Part shown: one piece after another, positions 22,642 to 32,774 of the stretch
How the letters are laid out: each line of letters starts with the position of its first letter
Numbering within the stretch: position 1 is the first letter of the stretch
Source: Primula veris
Taxonomy: Eukaryota; Streptophyta; Magnoliopsida; Ericales; Primulaceae
DNA: 64,000 bases
Assembly: GCA_963682055.1 (NCBI GenBank)
Contig: OY821751.1
Span: forward strand, 868,001-932,000
Reading direction: 5' to 3'
Program-made: the position numbers and the translations under genes
Notes under the pieces: model-generated
What the model was told of the DNA's origin: nothing
What the model saw: only the letters and a program-made list of their open reading frames with translations
Database searches by the model: none

Positions 22642-22765
22642 CCAATTGTTCGACCCACTATATATAGATTTAATCTTTTGTTTATAGATTTATCTAAATA
22701 GCAACCCGATCCAAAATAGTAGAAAAATCACCACGATTATTTTTGGTACCAAAAAGTAGTTTACT

Positions 22766-23272
22766 TATAGGGAAAAAATACGTTACAACACCAAACTATA
22801 GTGCTGTTAACGATTTGGGTACTCACCTTTCAAATTTTCCAATTTGGGTATAACACTATAATAAATTTTCAATTTAGGTACCACCGTCTAAATAAATCAC
22901 GGAATCATGTCACATAACATTTGACAAACATTAATTTGATAGGCTAATTTGATAATTTTGCACAAAAATATGTCATATTAGAAAAAAAATTCTCCCAATT
23001 TCACACATAAAAAAAATTAGAATATAATCAAATTTTTTGTTATGTGTGAAATTGAGGGAAACGTTTTTATAGGATGACATTTTTGTGCAAAATTAACAAA
23101 CTAGCATCTCAAATTAACGTTTGCCAAATGTCACGTGACATGATTCCGTGATTTATTTAGACCGTAGTATCTAAATTGAAAAATTATTATAGTGTGGTAC
23201 CTAAATTGGAAAATTTAAAAGGTGAATACCCAAATCGTTAAAAACAGATAGTTTGGTATACTAAACCTATAA
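22766..23272. mobile_element. Fold-back element with ~240-bp arms
   Basis: The left arm (AAACTATAGTGCTGTTAACG, CACCTTTCAAATTTTCCAAT, AAATCACGGAATCATGTCAC, AATTTTGCACAAAAATATGTC) is repeated in reverse complement on the right (GACATTTTTGTGCAAAATT, GTGACATGATTCCGTGATTT, AATTTAAAAGGTGAATACCC, ATAGTTTGGTATA). The arms meet near 23020. There is no coding sequence. The design suits a Mutator-type or other fold-back MITE; I could not fix a target duplication. Confidence 0.75.
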
Positions 23273-23509
23273 ACCTCGTATACCTATATGAGTTCATAAA
23301 TCTTGTTATCAGTGTAACGTGTTCATTATTTGGTTGTTTAAGCATATTATTATTTTTAAAACAGTCACGTCATGCAACGAGAACTTTGAAAAGAACCATA
23401 GTGCATTACTTTGAAACTTGAATGAAATTTTGAGTTTATTTTTAGATGATATGTATTGTTTCAAAAGTAAAATAAAACTTTATGTGCATGTCTTTGGTGA
23501 TAAGATGAA
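23273..23509. other. Unassigned AT-rich stretch
   Basis: Nothing recognisable was seen between the fold-back element and the minus-strand LINE fossil. Confidence 0.3.
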
Positions 23510-25103
23510 CAATTTTTTTTATTTTTTTTCGTGAACGAGCTCATATATTAAAAAACAAAAAAAAAAGTCTTAATCATGGAACAAAGCCTCCATGATGGCT
23601 TACAATTCAAAAACACTATAAATAGTCTTGTTACAAACTAAAATACAGCAGTATGAGCTTAAGGGAAGCAAATAAGGAGAAAAAAACAAATGCACAACAA
23701 AACTTGACTTTATCAAGCTCAGTGACATTTTGTTTCGATGGTCTTAGTCTTACTCTCCTTATGACTCCCCTACTCCTAGATCAAAGCGAAGCGATCTTAA
23801 GACTAAAACTTAAAAGCGTAATATCACTGAACTCAATAAAGATCAGTAAGTCAAATGCATTAGCCAACTTTCTTCTAGAAGATAAGTATAGAATTTCAAA
23901 TATAATAAATCATAAGCAGCATCCCTAAATGTTAAGTAGTCAAATGACCAAAGCCAACATGAGAAGCATACTAAAAATACGTCTATTCGTACATCAACCT
24001 TCATGCTAGCTATTACAAATTCGATACAGCTATCTTCGGTAACTTCAACACACCTACAATCAATATGAAAACTTCAGTATTAGAATGCAAATCCAGCAAT
24101 ACATCACTTCTCAAGCCAGGATAAGTCAACACCAAACACATGAATAAATTCACTATTTGGTCACTCATAAGGCAATCATAAAAGTGAGAAAAAAAAAATC
24201 CACTTCTTCGGCCATTTTGAAGTGTTATCCTAGATGTGTGAGGTCACATCTCCAGCCACTCAAAATGCTCATAAAAGAGAAAATAGAAAACTTCAGCAAA
24301 TTTCATCATTAAGTTTAAAACCACATAACTGACAAGATCAAAAGTGCACCATAACACACTACTAGTTTCAGACCAAAATCATCATAAGAACACTTATCCA
24401 CTGGCCAACCATCCAAAAATTCATTATCCAAATAAAAAATTGTTCAAGGGGTTTCTTTTTTATCTAAATAATAAATGGCTTGGATTTTTCTAGGCAAATA
24501 TGGTCTTGAAAAATGTGAGATTGCTGCCATTAGCTCCTAGCTTCGCTAGCTCATCTACAGTTTGGTTTTGTTCCTTATAAATATGAGAACAATTAGCACA
24601 AACAATAGGCATAAGAAAACAGATATCTCTCCAAAGATTGCTGAATTTTAAACCGAGTGATTTGAAATTCTTCCACCAGTTTATCACCATTTCAGAGTCT
24701 GATTCAATAAGAATATCATATAAGCCAAGAGAGTAGCAGATCAACAGACCATTAAGCAAAACCAAGAGTTCTGTATAAGTATGAGAATTAGGGCTATGAC
24801 TAAAAGAAAAACCAATCACTAAGTGATCCTTGCTATCTCTAATTAATCCCACTGTAACTCACTTAATAGTACCAACTGCAGAATCATAAATATTAAGCTT
24901 AAGTCTACCCGAGGGGGGACAAATCCATGCAACTAATTGTGGGGTCTTATCTTACACTTAATGTAAGGAATATTGAGAGTATTAAGAGTATCAATGCGGG
25001 AGGAATTACTAACTTTTTTAGCTTTACTTAAAAAAGATAAATCTCTCAGCCAGTTCAAAACTTTTTTTGCATACTTGTGTAATGATTTTCTTCTTCTTCT
25101 TCG
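23510..25103 (-). pseudogene. LINE-type fossil with RNase H domain
   Basis: On the minus strand, from about 24950 to 24490, one frame reads WICPPSGRLKLN, GLIRDSKDHLVIGFSFS, LIESDSEMVINWW and NQTVDELAKLGANGSN, which is the plant RNase H-like RVT_3 domain with its D/E/D pattern. A stop interrupts it before GLIRD, and the upstream reverse transcriptase is absent. A T-rich run at 23512-23530 would be the poly-A tail read from the other strand. TAAGATGAA at 23501-23509 and 25104-25112 may be a target duplication. The 120-codon frame at 24490-24852 is part of this relic, not a host gene. Confidence 0.6.
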
Positions 25104-25154
25104 TAAGATGAAGAAAATAAAAAGAAAATTATTACACAAGTATGCAAAAAAAAG
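25061..25154. repeat. Short perfect hairpin
   Basis: CTTTTTTTGCATACTTGTGT-AAT (25061-25083) is repeated in reverse complement at 25131-25154, separated by a CTT-rich loop that itself is partly self-complementary. It explains the two mirrored open frames here. Confidence 0.75.
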
Positions 25155-25520
25155 TTTCTTTTAAGCTAATTAATACTCTGATGAGCTCAAATCAGTATTC
25201 ACCAAATTCGTCACGCTATCTAATGTCGGAACTAGATGTTGAACTACCAGATCGCTTGCAGCATTGTTGGGTTTTATACATTTATTCCGGAAAAGTTATC
25301 GGTTAGTCCTTCTCATCAGATAGTAACAATGATATGAAGATGTAGATGGGTAGCTAGATGCTAGTTATATATATTTAATGTTACTTTTAATATTGACACT
25401 ATTTTTATTTTTATAATATCGACATCATTCTTAATAATTCTTATATATAGCAACCTCTCGTTCATTGGATGTTATAATAATCAATAATTCCAACTTATTT
25501 TGTCGACTAATATATATATA

Positions 25521-26258
25521 CTAGTAATCATGCCCCACGCGTTGCGTGTACGGCGCGTAATGCAATAAAAATATAGAAAATAAGTATAGTTATGATATAA
25601 ATATGTGTATAATACAAAAAAAAACATAGTTTAAGATTTAAAAGAATGTTTGGTAAGAAGTGATAAATAATTTTATTAGTTTTTAGTTTTTATATTTTTA
25701 TGTGAGTATGATATTATTGTAATTAATATAAAGGCTCGTTTAGCTGCGATATTAGTAGTAATGGGACTAGCAATAACTTCGGACGATGGCGGGATAACAA
25801 ATGAAGGTGGTATTAATAGTACATACATGAAATATCAATGAAATGTTCGCTTGTTTTTTATTGAGCTTGGATTATTTTACAAATTGACATTTATATCTAT
25901 AATAAATAAACTTGCAAAATACATATACATATGATTTTAATATATATATATATATATCATACTCCATTTACTCCAAATACCCTCAAATACCTTCATTTCT
26001 CAATACCACATCCCATATTATTCAAAATACTCCAATTTCTCGTCATTTCTAATCCTATGTTACTAATAGTGCCGCCTCCACTTTTCGTATCAAATGCGGT
26101 ATTTATGGGCCCGACAATATTTCTAATACACACTACCATAACCATAACCACACCCTAATCTCATCCTACCAAACGAGGCCTAAAAGTATATGTGTATTTT
26201 TAGAAAAAAATAACCAAATTGGCCAGTCTCATTTGACTTGGGTTGGTTTATTATAATA
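25521..26258 (-). mobile_element. Helitron-like element, copy 1 (interrupted)
   Basis: Read on the minus strand the element ends with hairpin CACGC-AAC-GCGTG, 11 nt, then CTAG followed by T (25524-25521), the signature of a plant Helitron 3' end. There is no Rep/helicase coding, so it is non-autonomous. Its body is interrupted by a small MITE at about 25735-26181. Its other end abuts copy 2 head to tail. Confidence 0.6.
25735..26181. mobile_element. GGCTCGTTT-ended MITE inside Helitron copy 1
   Basis: The insert starts GGCTCGTTTAGCTGCGA and ends CTACCAAACGAGGCC, so the ends are inverted repeats, with TAAA on both sides. The neighbouring Helitron copy 2 reads TGTAATTAATAAAAATATATATG at the same place without it, an empty-site comparison. 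The 75-codon frame inside is not a gene. Confidence 0.6.
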
Positions 26259-26567
26259 CTAGTAATCGTGTCCCACGCGTTGCGTGTGTGACGCGCAATG
26301 CAATTAAAATATAGAAAATAAGTGTAGTTATGATACAAATATGTGGATAATACAAAAAAAAAATAGTATAAGATGATAAAAGTTAAAAGAATGTTTTGTT
26401 GTTAAATACAGATAAATAATGTTATTAGTTATTAATTTTTATATTTTTTTATATGAGTATGGTATTATTGTAATTAATAAAAATATATATGAGTATTTTT
26501 GAAAAAAAAGTTGCTAAATTGGGCAGACTCATTTGACTTGAGTTGGATTATTATAATAGAACGATAT
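26259..26567 (-). mobile_element. Helitron-like element, copy 2
   Basis: It has the same 3' structure as copy 1: hairpin CACGC-GTT-GCGTG (26274-26286), 11-nt spacer, CTAG (26259-26262) next to T. Its 5' end on the minus strand is TCTATTATAATAATCCAAC, fitting the 5'-TC rule. No coding. Tandem with copy 1; a decayed third 3' end (CATGCGTTGCG) is at 26592-26610. Confidence 0.6.
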
Positions 26568-27667
26568 ATATATATACATATACATATAATCGTTGCTCAT
26601 GCGTTGCGTTTACGATACGTAGTGACATAGATATGATCCCGATAAATAAATTTAATATTTTTTAAAAAAAATTAAATATCGAATGATTAAATATAATTAA
26701 TTAACAATAGTATATAAAAACTAACATAATGTTTTACTCTTATAAAAAATACACAACGATTTTATTTTGAATATAAACGTGTGAAAAATAATATTTTTTA
26801 AATTATTTATGTATTTGAATTAATCGATGATATTTAAGAGTAATTGACTAACGTAAAAATAGTTGGATTGACTTATAATATTAATAGTATGAATTGACAA
26901 ATGCGTAAAACACGATAAGTTGTTAGAACATGGAATATATATATATTCAAATATTAGGTAGTATGATATATATATATATATATATATATATGTGGTGATG
27001 TGTCATATTTAAAGATCATTCATAATTTCATTTTCATTCCATTATATCACAACATAAATATCCATGAATAGACGTATGAAGTAACAAGAACCAATTGCAA
27101 ATAATTACCAAAAACAAAAATGTAAAGTTTGAGATGTGTGATAAACTTATAAAATCTCTATTTAAATACAAATACTAAGCCTCTATATATATATATATAT
27201 ATAGTAAAGTGGCATAAATTTTCATTTTATGATCAATATCAGTTTTTTTAATTTAGGATGAGTCTTGAAATTTTAAAAGTTTTCTAATCCGAATTGAAAT
27301 TTTCGAGAAATAGGTTTCAACAATACGCTATATATATACTCTATCTATTGAAAAGTGTTGAAATAAATAAAGTGTACGTGTCACACACAATACCACTATA
27401 TATATATATATTTATCAAACTCTACTTTTACTCAAATTTTAAGAAATTTAATTAAAAAATGTTTACTTTTCTTTCAAAATATGTTTGTTATTTATTTTCT
27501 CAAATATTAAAAAATCAAATTCTTTTGTTTTCACATATTTTATTTCTCATCTACCTTTTCACTTTACTATATTAATAAAATGAAAATACTAATATATGAT
27601 GAAAATACTAAACCGGTCCCACAACCTGTGGCACAATACTACAAATAGAGTATATAATTAAGTGAGA
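26568..27667. other. AT-rich stretch left of the Mutator-like element
   Basis: No gene was seen. It holds a decayed third Helitron-like end (about 26575-26630) and several TA microsatellites (26940, 26970-26992, 27187-27203, 27405-27415). Confidence 0.4.
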
Positions 27668-27676
27668 CTTTAATTA
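27668..27676. repeat. MULE target-site duplication, left
   Basis: CTTTAATTA is identical to 36368-36376. Confidence 0.9.
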
Positions 27677-27715
27677 GAGGTGCTCTTAAAGCACTACAAA
27701 AATTCTGTATCAACG

Positions 27716-27824
27716 CACAGACCGTAGATATAATCTACGGTCTGGATCATTTAATCCAAACCGTAGATTAAATCTACGGTTTGGATTAAATGATCCAGAC
27801 CGTAGATTATATCTACGGTCTGTG
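27716..27824. repeat. Left subterminal palindrome cluster
   Basis: Three 21-bp palindromes of the form ACCGTAGAT-NNN-ATCTACGGT are arranged so that the whole 109-bp block is itself a near-perfect palindrome (CACAGACC at one end, GGTCTGTG at the other). Likely roles are transposase binding or a hairpin; this is inference. Confidence 0.85.
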
Positions 27825-28130
27825 TAATTTTTTTGAAAATTACACAGTCAGTCCCTGCTTTTCAAAATTACACAGTCAGTCCCTGCAAAAATTACACAGA
27901 TAGTCCCTGGAAAAAACAGAAAGTTACGAATTTTTTAAAAAAAATTAAATTTTATTCTACACTCTCTCTCTTTCTCTCAAAAACCCCCAATTTTCAACCC
28001 AAAAAATCACCCAAATCAATCAACCACATTAACTATCAACTTTATTAACAAAAAACCCCAAATTATCAATCAAACTTATCCATAATTCAAGGGTATATCT
28101 TTTATTCTCTAATTTATTATGTTTTTTGTG

Positions 28131-28439
28131 TAATTTAAATTTGTAAAAAAGGAAAAAATATATAAAATATGCAAATCCATAATTCACTTAGCTATATATC
28201 ATTGTTTGTTGTTTGTTTATATTAATTATAGAAATTTTAATAATTGTTGATATTTGTCCCATTTTTGCATGTTTTTTTATTTTTTGTAATTTTAATTTGT
28301 AAAATAGGAAAAAATATATAAAATATGCAAAACCATAATTCACTTAGCTATATATAATTGTTTGTTGTTTGTTTATATTAATTATAGAAATTTTAATAAT
28401 TGTTGATATTTGTCCCATTTTTGCATGTTTTTTTATTTT
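28131..28439. repeat. Two-copy direct repeat of about 155 bp
   Basis: A block containing GGAAAAAATATATAAAATATG, AATTCACTTAGCTATATAT and GTTGATATTTGTCCCATTTT occurs twice, at 28131-28277 and 28287-28439, with few differences. Confidence 0.8.
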
Positions 28440-28449
28440 GTTTGGTTAA

Positions 28450-29010
28450 TTTGAATTGTTGAGAATGTGTTTGGTTATGATTAAAAAATTGAATTATTAT
28501 TGTTTGGTTTATGAAAAAATGTGTGTTTGGTTATGATTAAAAAATTTAATTATTATTGTTTGGTTTATGAAAAAATGTGTGTTTGGTTATGATTAAAAAA
28601 TTGAATTATTATTGTTTGGTTTATGAAAAAATGTGTGTTTGGTTATGATTAAAAAATTTAATTATTATTGTTTGGTTTATGAAAAAATGTGTGTTTGGTT
28701 ATGATTAAAAAATTGAATTATTATTGTTTGGTTTATGAAAAAATGTGTGTTTGGTTATGATTAAAAATTTTAATTATTATTGTTTGGTTTATGAAAAAAT
28801 GTGTGTTTGGTTATGATTAAAAAATTTAATTATTATTGTTTGGTTTATGAAAAAATGTGTGTTTGGTTATGATTAAAAAATTTAATTATTATTGTTTGGT
28901 TTATGAAAAAATGTGTGTTTGGTTATCATTAAAAAATTTAATTATTATTGTTTGGTTTATGAAAAAATGTGTGTTTGGTTATCATTAATTGGTTATAATT
29001 GAGTTATCAT
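28450..29010 (+). repeat. 56-bp tandem array
   Basis: About nine units of 56 bp contain GTGTGTTTGGTTATGATTAA and TATTATTGTTTGGTTTATGA. Units alternate between AAATTGAATT and AAATTTAATT at the start of the array. A shorter GGTTATCATT motif continues to about 29110, directly before the PMD start codon. Confidence 0.88.
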
Positions 29011-29115
29011 TGTTTGGTTATCATTGAATTATCATTGTTTGGTTATCATTAATTGGTTATGTTATCATTTTTTTGGTTATCATTAATTGAGTTATATTTG
29101 GTTATCATAGTTAGG

Positions 29116-31465
29116 ATGACAGACCCAGGTCCACAGATTAAAGGGAGGTTGGGTATTTTACGACAGACCGGTCACATTTCTAATCAGACTTGGGATGCTG
29201 GCAGAGAAGCGGGTAGAGGAGATGCCAATAAGATTAGGGTTTATAATTATAGTTGGCAGATACCGACGCCTGAAAGGGTAGTTCATAATATCATTAGGGC
29301 TGGTTTTTACGGTATTTACAGTATAGGTAATTATACCGTAGACCGAGGGTTGATTACAGCCTTAGTTGATAGGTGGCGTGATGAGTCGCACACGTTCCAT
29401 TTTGTCGGGGGAGAGTTGGGGATATCTTTACAGGATGTAGAGATTATGCTCGGTCTGAGGGTGGATGGTCTTGCTGTGACCCGGTCGGAGCGGAATGACA
29501 CGAAGGCGAGCAGGTTGGCTATGATGGAGAGTTTGTTGGGTGTTAGGCCGGCTGACAATCAAGTCGATCAAAACTGTCTGACAGTTAGACTTGATTGGAT
29601 GTTACAGACCTTCGGTGAATTACCCCCCAACCCTAGTGAGGAGCGTTTACTATATCAGTCTAGGGCTGCCATGCTATTATTACTGGCTGCACATGTGTTT
29701 TCGGATAAGAGCAGTGATCAGATTCCACTCTGGCCTCTGCCATTTCTAGAGGATTTTGACACATGTGCTGAGTATAGTTGGGGATCAGCTCTTCTGGCCT
29801 GGTTAGAGGCTAATCTATGCAGGGTGGTACGTTGTAAGACAACCGGAGTAAGCGGGGCGGTTATGTTTCTGGATATGTGGGCGATTACCAGACTACTGCC
29901 GGTTAGACCGTGTGAAGAGCTGCCGGAAGATGTCGAGCCACCGGAGGGCTTGCCTAGGTTCCCCCTCGGTTACAGGTATGATATTTATTTAGTTTTTGAA
30001 TTGGATTTGCTTTTTTATATTATTGTGTCATCTATCATTTACTTAGCTGCCGGTTATATTTATTGTTTATCGGTTTTTGTTTGTATATTACAGATGGAAG
30101 ATGTGGCGGCAAACTAACCTTACGCCATATGTCTACGGACATAATGTGGTCCACATACGTGACCAGTTTGACAATATGTCGCCTGAACAGGTAAATTATA
30201 ATTTTCGTATTATATGTAACTTACGTATTATATGTTGTATATGTTTGCATTGGTCTTATCTTCGCAGAATTTATTACTCGTCTATTTTTAAACCATTGTT
30301 TATATATTCTAATTTGATGATTACAGATAGTGTGGCAACCTTACGGGGATCTTAATCAGTATCCGGAATACTGCACGCGGGGCCGGTATATGTGGCATTG
30401 TTCTGTGCCTCTCATTTGTAATGAGAAGATTGAGTACCACCCCGCGGACAGGTTCATGAGGCAGTTCGGTTTTGTGCAGCGGGTCCCTACGTATATCTGG
30501 AAACCAAGACAGGGTCACGGCAAGGATAGAAGATATGGGATTGAGCAAAAACACGACTGGCCTTTACTAACCGGAGAATTTATAGTCGTGTGGAATGACC
30601 GCCACACCCGTCTTATTAACGGCGAATATGGCATGGGGACGTCACCGGGTTACATGAAATGGTATAGAGAGCGGACCCGCATCTTCATAAACCCACCTGA
30701 ACTTGCCCCGCCCCCTCACGGTTTCCGGGAGAATACGGGTGTCTTCAATAAAATGGTAACTACTAAATCGTTTTTTACTAATAAATCGTTACTTCTTTTT
30801 ATGTATATTTCAATACTAATAAATCGTTTTTTATTGTTTTTTTTTTACAGAAAGCGATGTTGCGCCGCAGTTTCAAATCGTTCAAACGGGCGAAAATGAA
30901 AACGGACGTGGACTTACTACGTAAGGAGTTCGCTGAAATGGGTATGAATCCGTATGGGTCAGCTGATGAACAGTCGGAGGGGGAGGATGACGATGACGAC
31001 GACGACGACGACGATGGTGATGACGACCTACGTTACGACCCAAGAAATTACACTAGGTCGGCAAGTTGTCGGCGTCCCGACGAAAGAGGCAGAGGGGAAG
31101 GCGAATCTAGTAGCGGCGGTAGAAGAACCAGTGGAGGTCGACCCCCGACTACAGATCAGGGTCCGGGTCCGAGTTCAAGCGGTCATGGTCGTCGTGCTTC
31201 TTTTGCTGGGTCGGGCTACGTTCAGGATGATGTCCCGTTCGAGCATCATCCTAGTCATCAGTCAACCGACAGTTGGAGTCGAGGGTTGACAGTTACATCC
31301 CACGAGCGTGCGCCGCATCCAGAATCGCAGCAGCGACAAAGACGGCGTACGGAGCTAAACGAAATCGAAGAGTCTGCTGAGCCGTCATCCGATAGATTAA
31401 CATCGGCGGGAAAGATGCTCCCTATGTCCAACTTTAAAACATTTAGTCGTTACAAAAAAAAATAA
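29116..31465 (+). CDS. Plant mobile domain protein of the Mutator-like element
   Basis: Four exons: 29116-29975, 30094-30190, 30327-30755 and 30851-31465 (TAA), GT-AG introns, continuous frame, 666 aa. The start ATG at 29116 directly follows a possible acceptor; an in-frame upstream ATG at 29053 adds repeat-derived residues. The plant mobile domain (MAIN-like, aminotransferase-like) covers roughly 50-460: AGFYGIYSIGNYTVDRGLI, WRDESHTFHFVGGELGISLQ, DVEIMLGLRVDG, then VVHIRDQFDNMSPEQ and IVWQPYGDL. The tail has an Asp run (about 505-521) and a Ser/Gly/Arg-rich end. PMD proteins occur both as host MAIN/MAIL genes in silencing and genome stability and inside plant transposons. Here it sits within the element, so it is transposon-borne; its role in transposition is unknown. 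Confidence 0.85.
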
Positions 31466-31669
31466 ATGCACTGTTTTTGTATTTGATTTCTATGTTTGAT
31501 TTGTCAGTTTTATTATTAGCTAGGGTTGGAATATTATAAATTCGTAGGTTTAATTTGATTTCTATGTTTGATTTGTACGTTATAAATTCGTAAGTTTAAT
31601 TTGATTTGTATGTTTTAGGGTAAAAAATATTCTGTATTTTAATTGATAGGACCAATATTGAGTTTTTAC

Positions 31670-32045
31670 AAACCCTAAACCCTAAACCCTAAACCCTAAA
31701 CCCTAAACCCCGAACCCTAAACCCTAAATTACAAACCCTAAACCCTAAACCCTAAATTACAAACCCTAAAACCTAAACCCTAAATTACAAACCCTAACCC
31801 TAAACCCTAAACCCTAAATTACAAACCACTTACCCTAAACCCTAAAAGCTAAACCGTAAACCCTAAACCCTAATTTACAAACCCTAACCCTAAACCCTAA
31901 ACCCTAAATTACAAACCATAAACCCTAAACCCTTAATTACAAACCCTAAACCCTAAACCCTATATTAAAAACCCTAAACCCTAAATTACAAACCCTAAAC
32001 CCTAAACCCTAAACCCTAAACCCTAAACCCTAAAAAACCCTAAAT
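31670..32045 (+). repeat. Internal telomere-like CCCTAAA array
   Basis: About 375 bp consist of CCCTAAA, the Arabidopsis-type plant telomere unit, interspersed with variants such as TAAATTACAAACCC. It lies between two genes of one transposon and is flanked by unique sequence, so it is an interstitial array, not a chromosome end. Confidence 0.92.
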
Positions 32046-32055
32046 ATTCTGAAAT

Positions 32056-32180
32056 ACATACAAACCGTACATTTAATGTACGGTTTGTACAGATTTTATA
32101 CAAACCGTACATTAAATGTACGGTTTGCATGTATTTTGTGCAAACCGTAAAAGTAATGTACGGTTTGTACCCCTGATTTG
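32056..32180. repeat. Internal palindrome cluster
   Basis: Three palindromic units (CAAACCGTACAT ... ATGTACGGTTTG type) lie directly after the telomere-like array. They share the ACCGTA/TACGGT half-sites of the terminal palindromes. Confidence 0.8.
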
Positions 32181-32246
32181 AGCAGCGACGTTTTACGAAA
32201 GTACTTTTTGCACTGAATCACCGTAAACAACGTAAAAAAAAAAAAA

Positions 32247-32640
32247 ACTACAAACCGTAAAAGTAATATACGGTTTGTAGTGTAAATTACATTGGATACC
32301 ATATCTATCAAAATAATTCCGACAACACATTATCACTTTTGAATTATTATGACTTGACAACCCTATCCGAAAATGACTACTCAATGCATTATTAAAGTTT
32401 CGAAATGACTACTCCAAAAAAAACACTACAAACCGTAAAAGTAATCTACGGTTTGTAGTGTAAACTACATTGGATACCATATCTATCAAAATAATTCCGA
32501 CAACACCTTATCACTTTTGAATTATTATGATTTGACAACCCTATCCGAAAATGACTACTCAATGCATTATTAAAGTTTCGAAATGACTACACCAAAAATT
32601 CACTACAAACCGTAAAAGTAATCTACGGTTTGTAGTGTAA
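32247..32640 (+). repeat. 177-bp tandem duplication before transposase gene
   Basis: ACTACAAACCGTAAAAGTAA starts at about 32250, 32427 and 32604, a period of 177 bp. Each copy carries one palindrome and, except the last, CATTGGATACCATATCTATC and GACAACCCTATCCGAAAATG. The third copy is cut off after the palindrome and runs into the TATA-like box. Confidence 0.85.
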
Positions 32641-32648
32641 ACTTACCC

Positions 32649-32656
32649 TATAAATA
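32649..32656 (+). promoter_or_regulatory. TATA-like box of the transposase gene
   Basis: TATAAATA lies about 125 bp upstream of the transposase ATG and directly after the last upstream palindrome, at a plausible distance for a leader of about 95 nt. Confidence 0.5.
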
Positions 32657-32774
32657 TGACTCAATTTTGCCAATTCTGACAAACCATAAAATCAAACACA
32701 AACACATTTCGGAAATCTCTAAAAAAATCCTCATTTCTCCCCAATAAAATATACAAACAAACACTTTTTCGAAA

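Larger units (their letters stand above)
27825..29115 (+). other. Putative promoter, leader and 5' UTR intron of the PMD gene
   Basis: A CT-rich leader-like stretch (CACTCTCTCTCTTTCTCTC, 27959-27978) is followed by AATTCAAGG|GTATATC near 28091, a possible donor, and the PMD start codon is directly preceded by CATAGTTAG|G, a possible acceptor at 29113-29114. If both are used, the direct repeats and 56-bp array between them lie in a 5' UTR intron. This is inference from splice-like signals. Confidence 0.45.
31466..32648. promoter_or_regulatory. Intergenic region between the two MULE genes
   Basis: It contains the PMD 3' flank, the CCCTAAA array (31670-32045), six palindromes related to the terminal ones (ACCGTACAT/ATGTACGGT and ACCGTAAAAGTAAT/TACGGT types, between 32065 and 32637), and a 177-bp tandem duplication. 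It is presumably the promoter region of the transposase gene. Confidence 0.55.

Noticed and set aside
23653..23928. 91-codon plus-strand frame
   Set aside because: It lies in the presumed 3' part of a minus-strand LINE fossil and shows no domain.
29053..29115. Upstream start for the PMD gene
   Set aside because: The extra N-terminal residues derive from the GGTTATCATT tandem repeat, and an acceptor-like TAG directly precedes the ATG at 29116.
30954..31289. 111-codon frame within the PMD last exon
   Set aside because: It is a shifted frame of the Asp-run region; the PMD frame fits the splice sites and continues the protein.
31670..32045. Chromosome end
   Set aside because: The CCCTAAA array is degenerate and has transposon genes on both sides.
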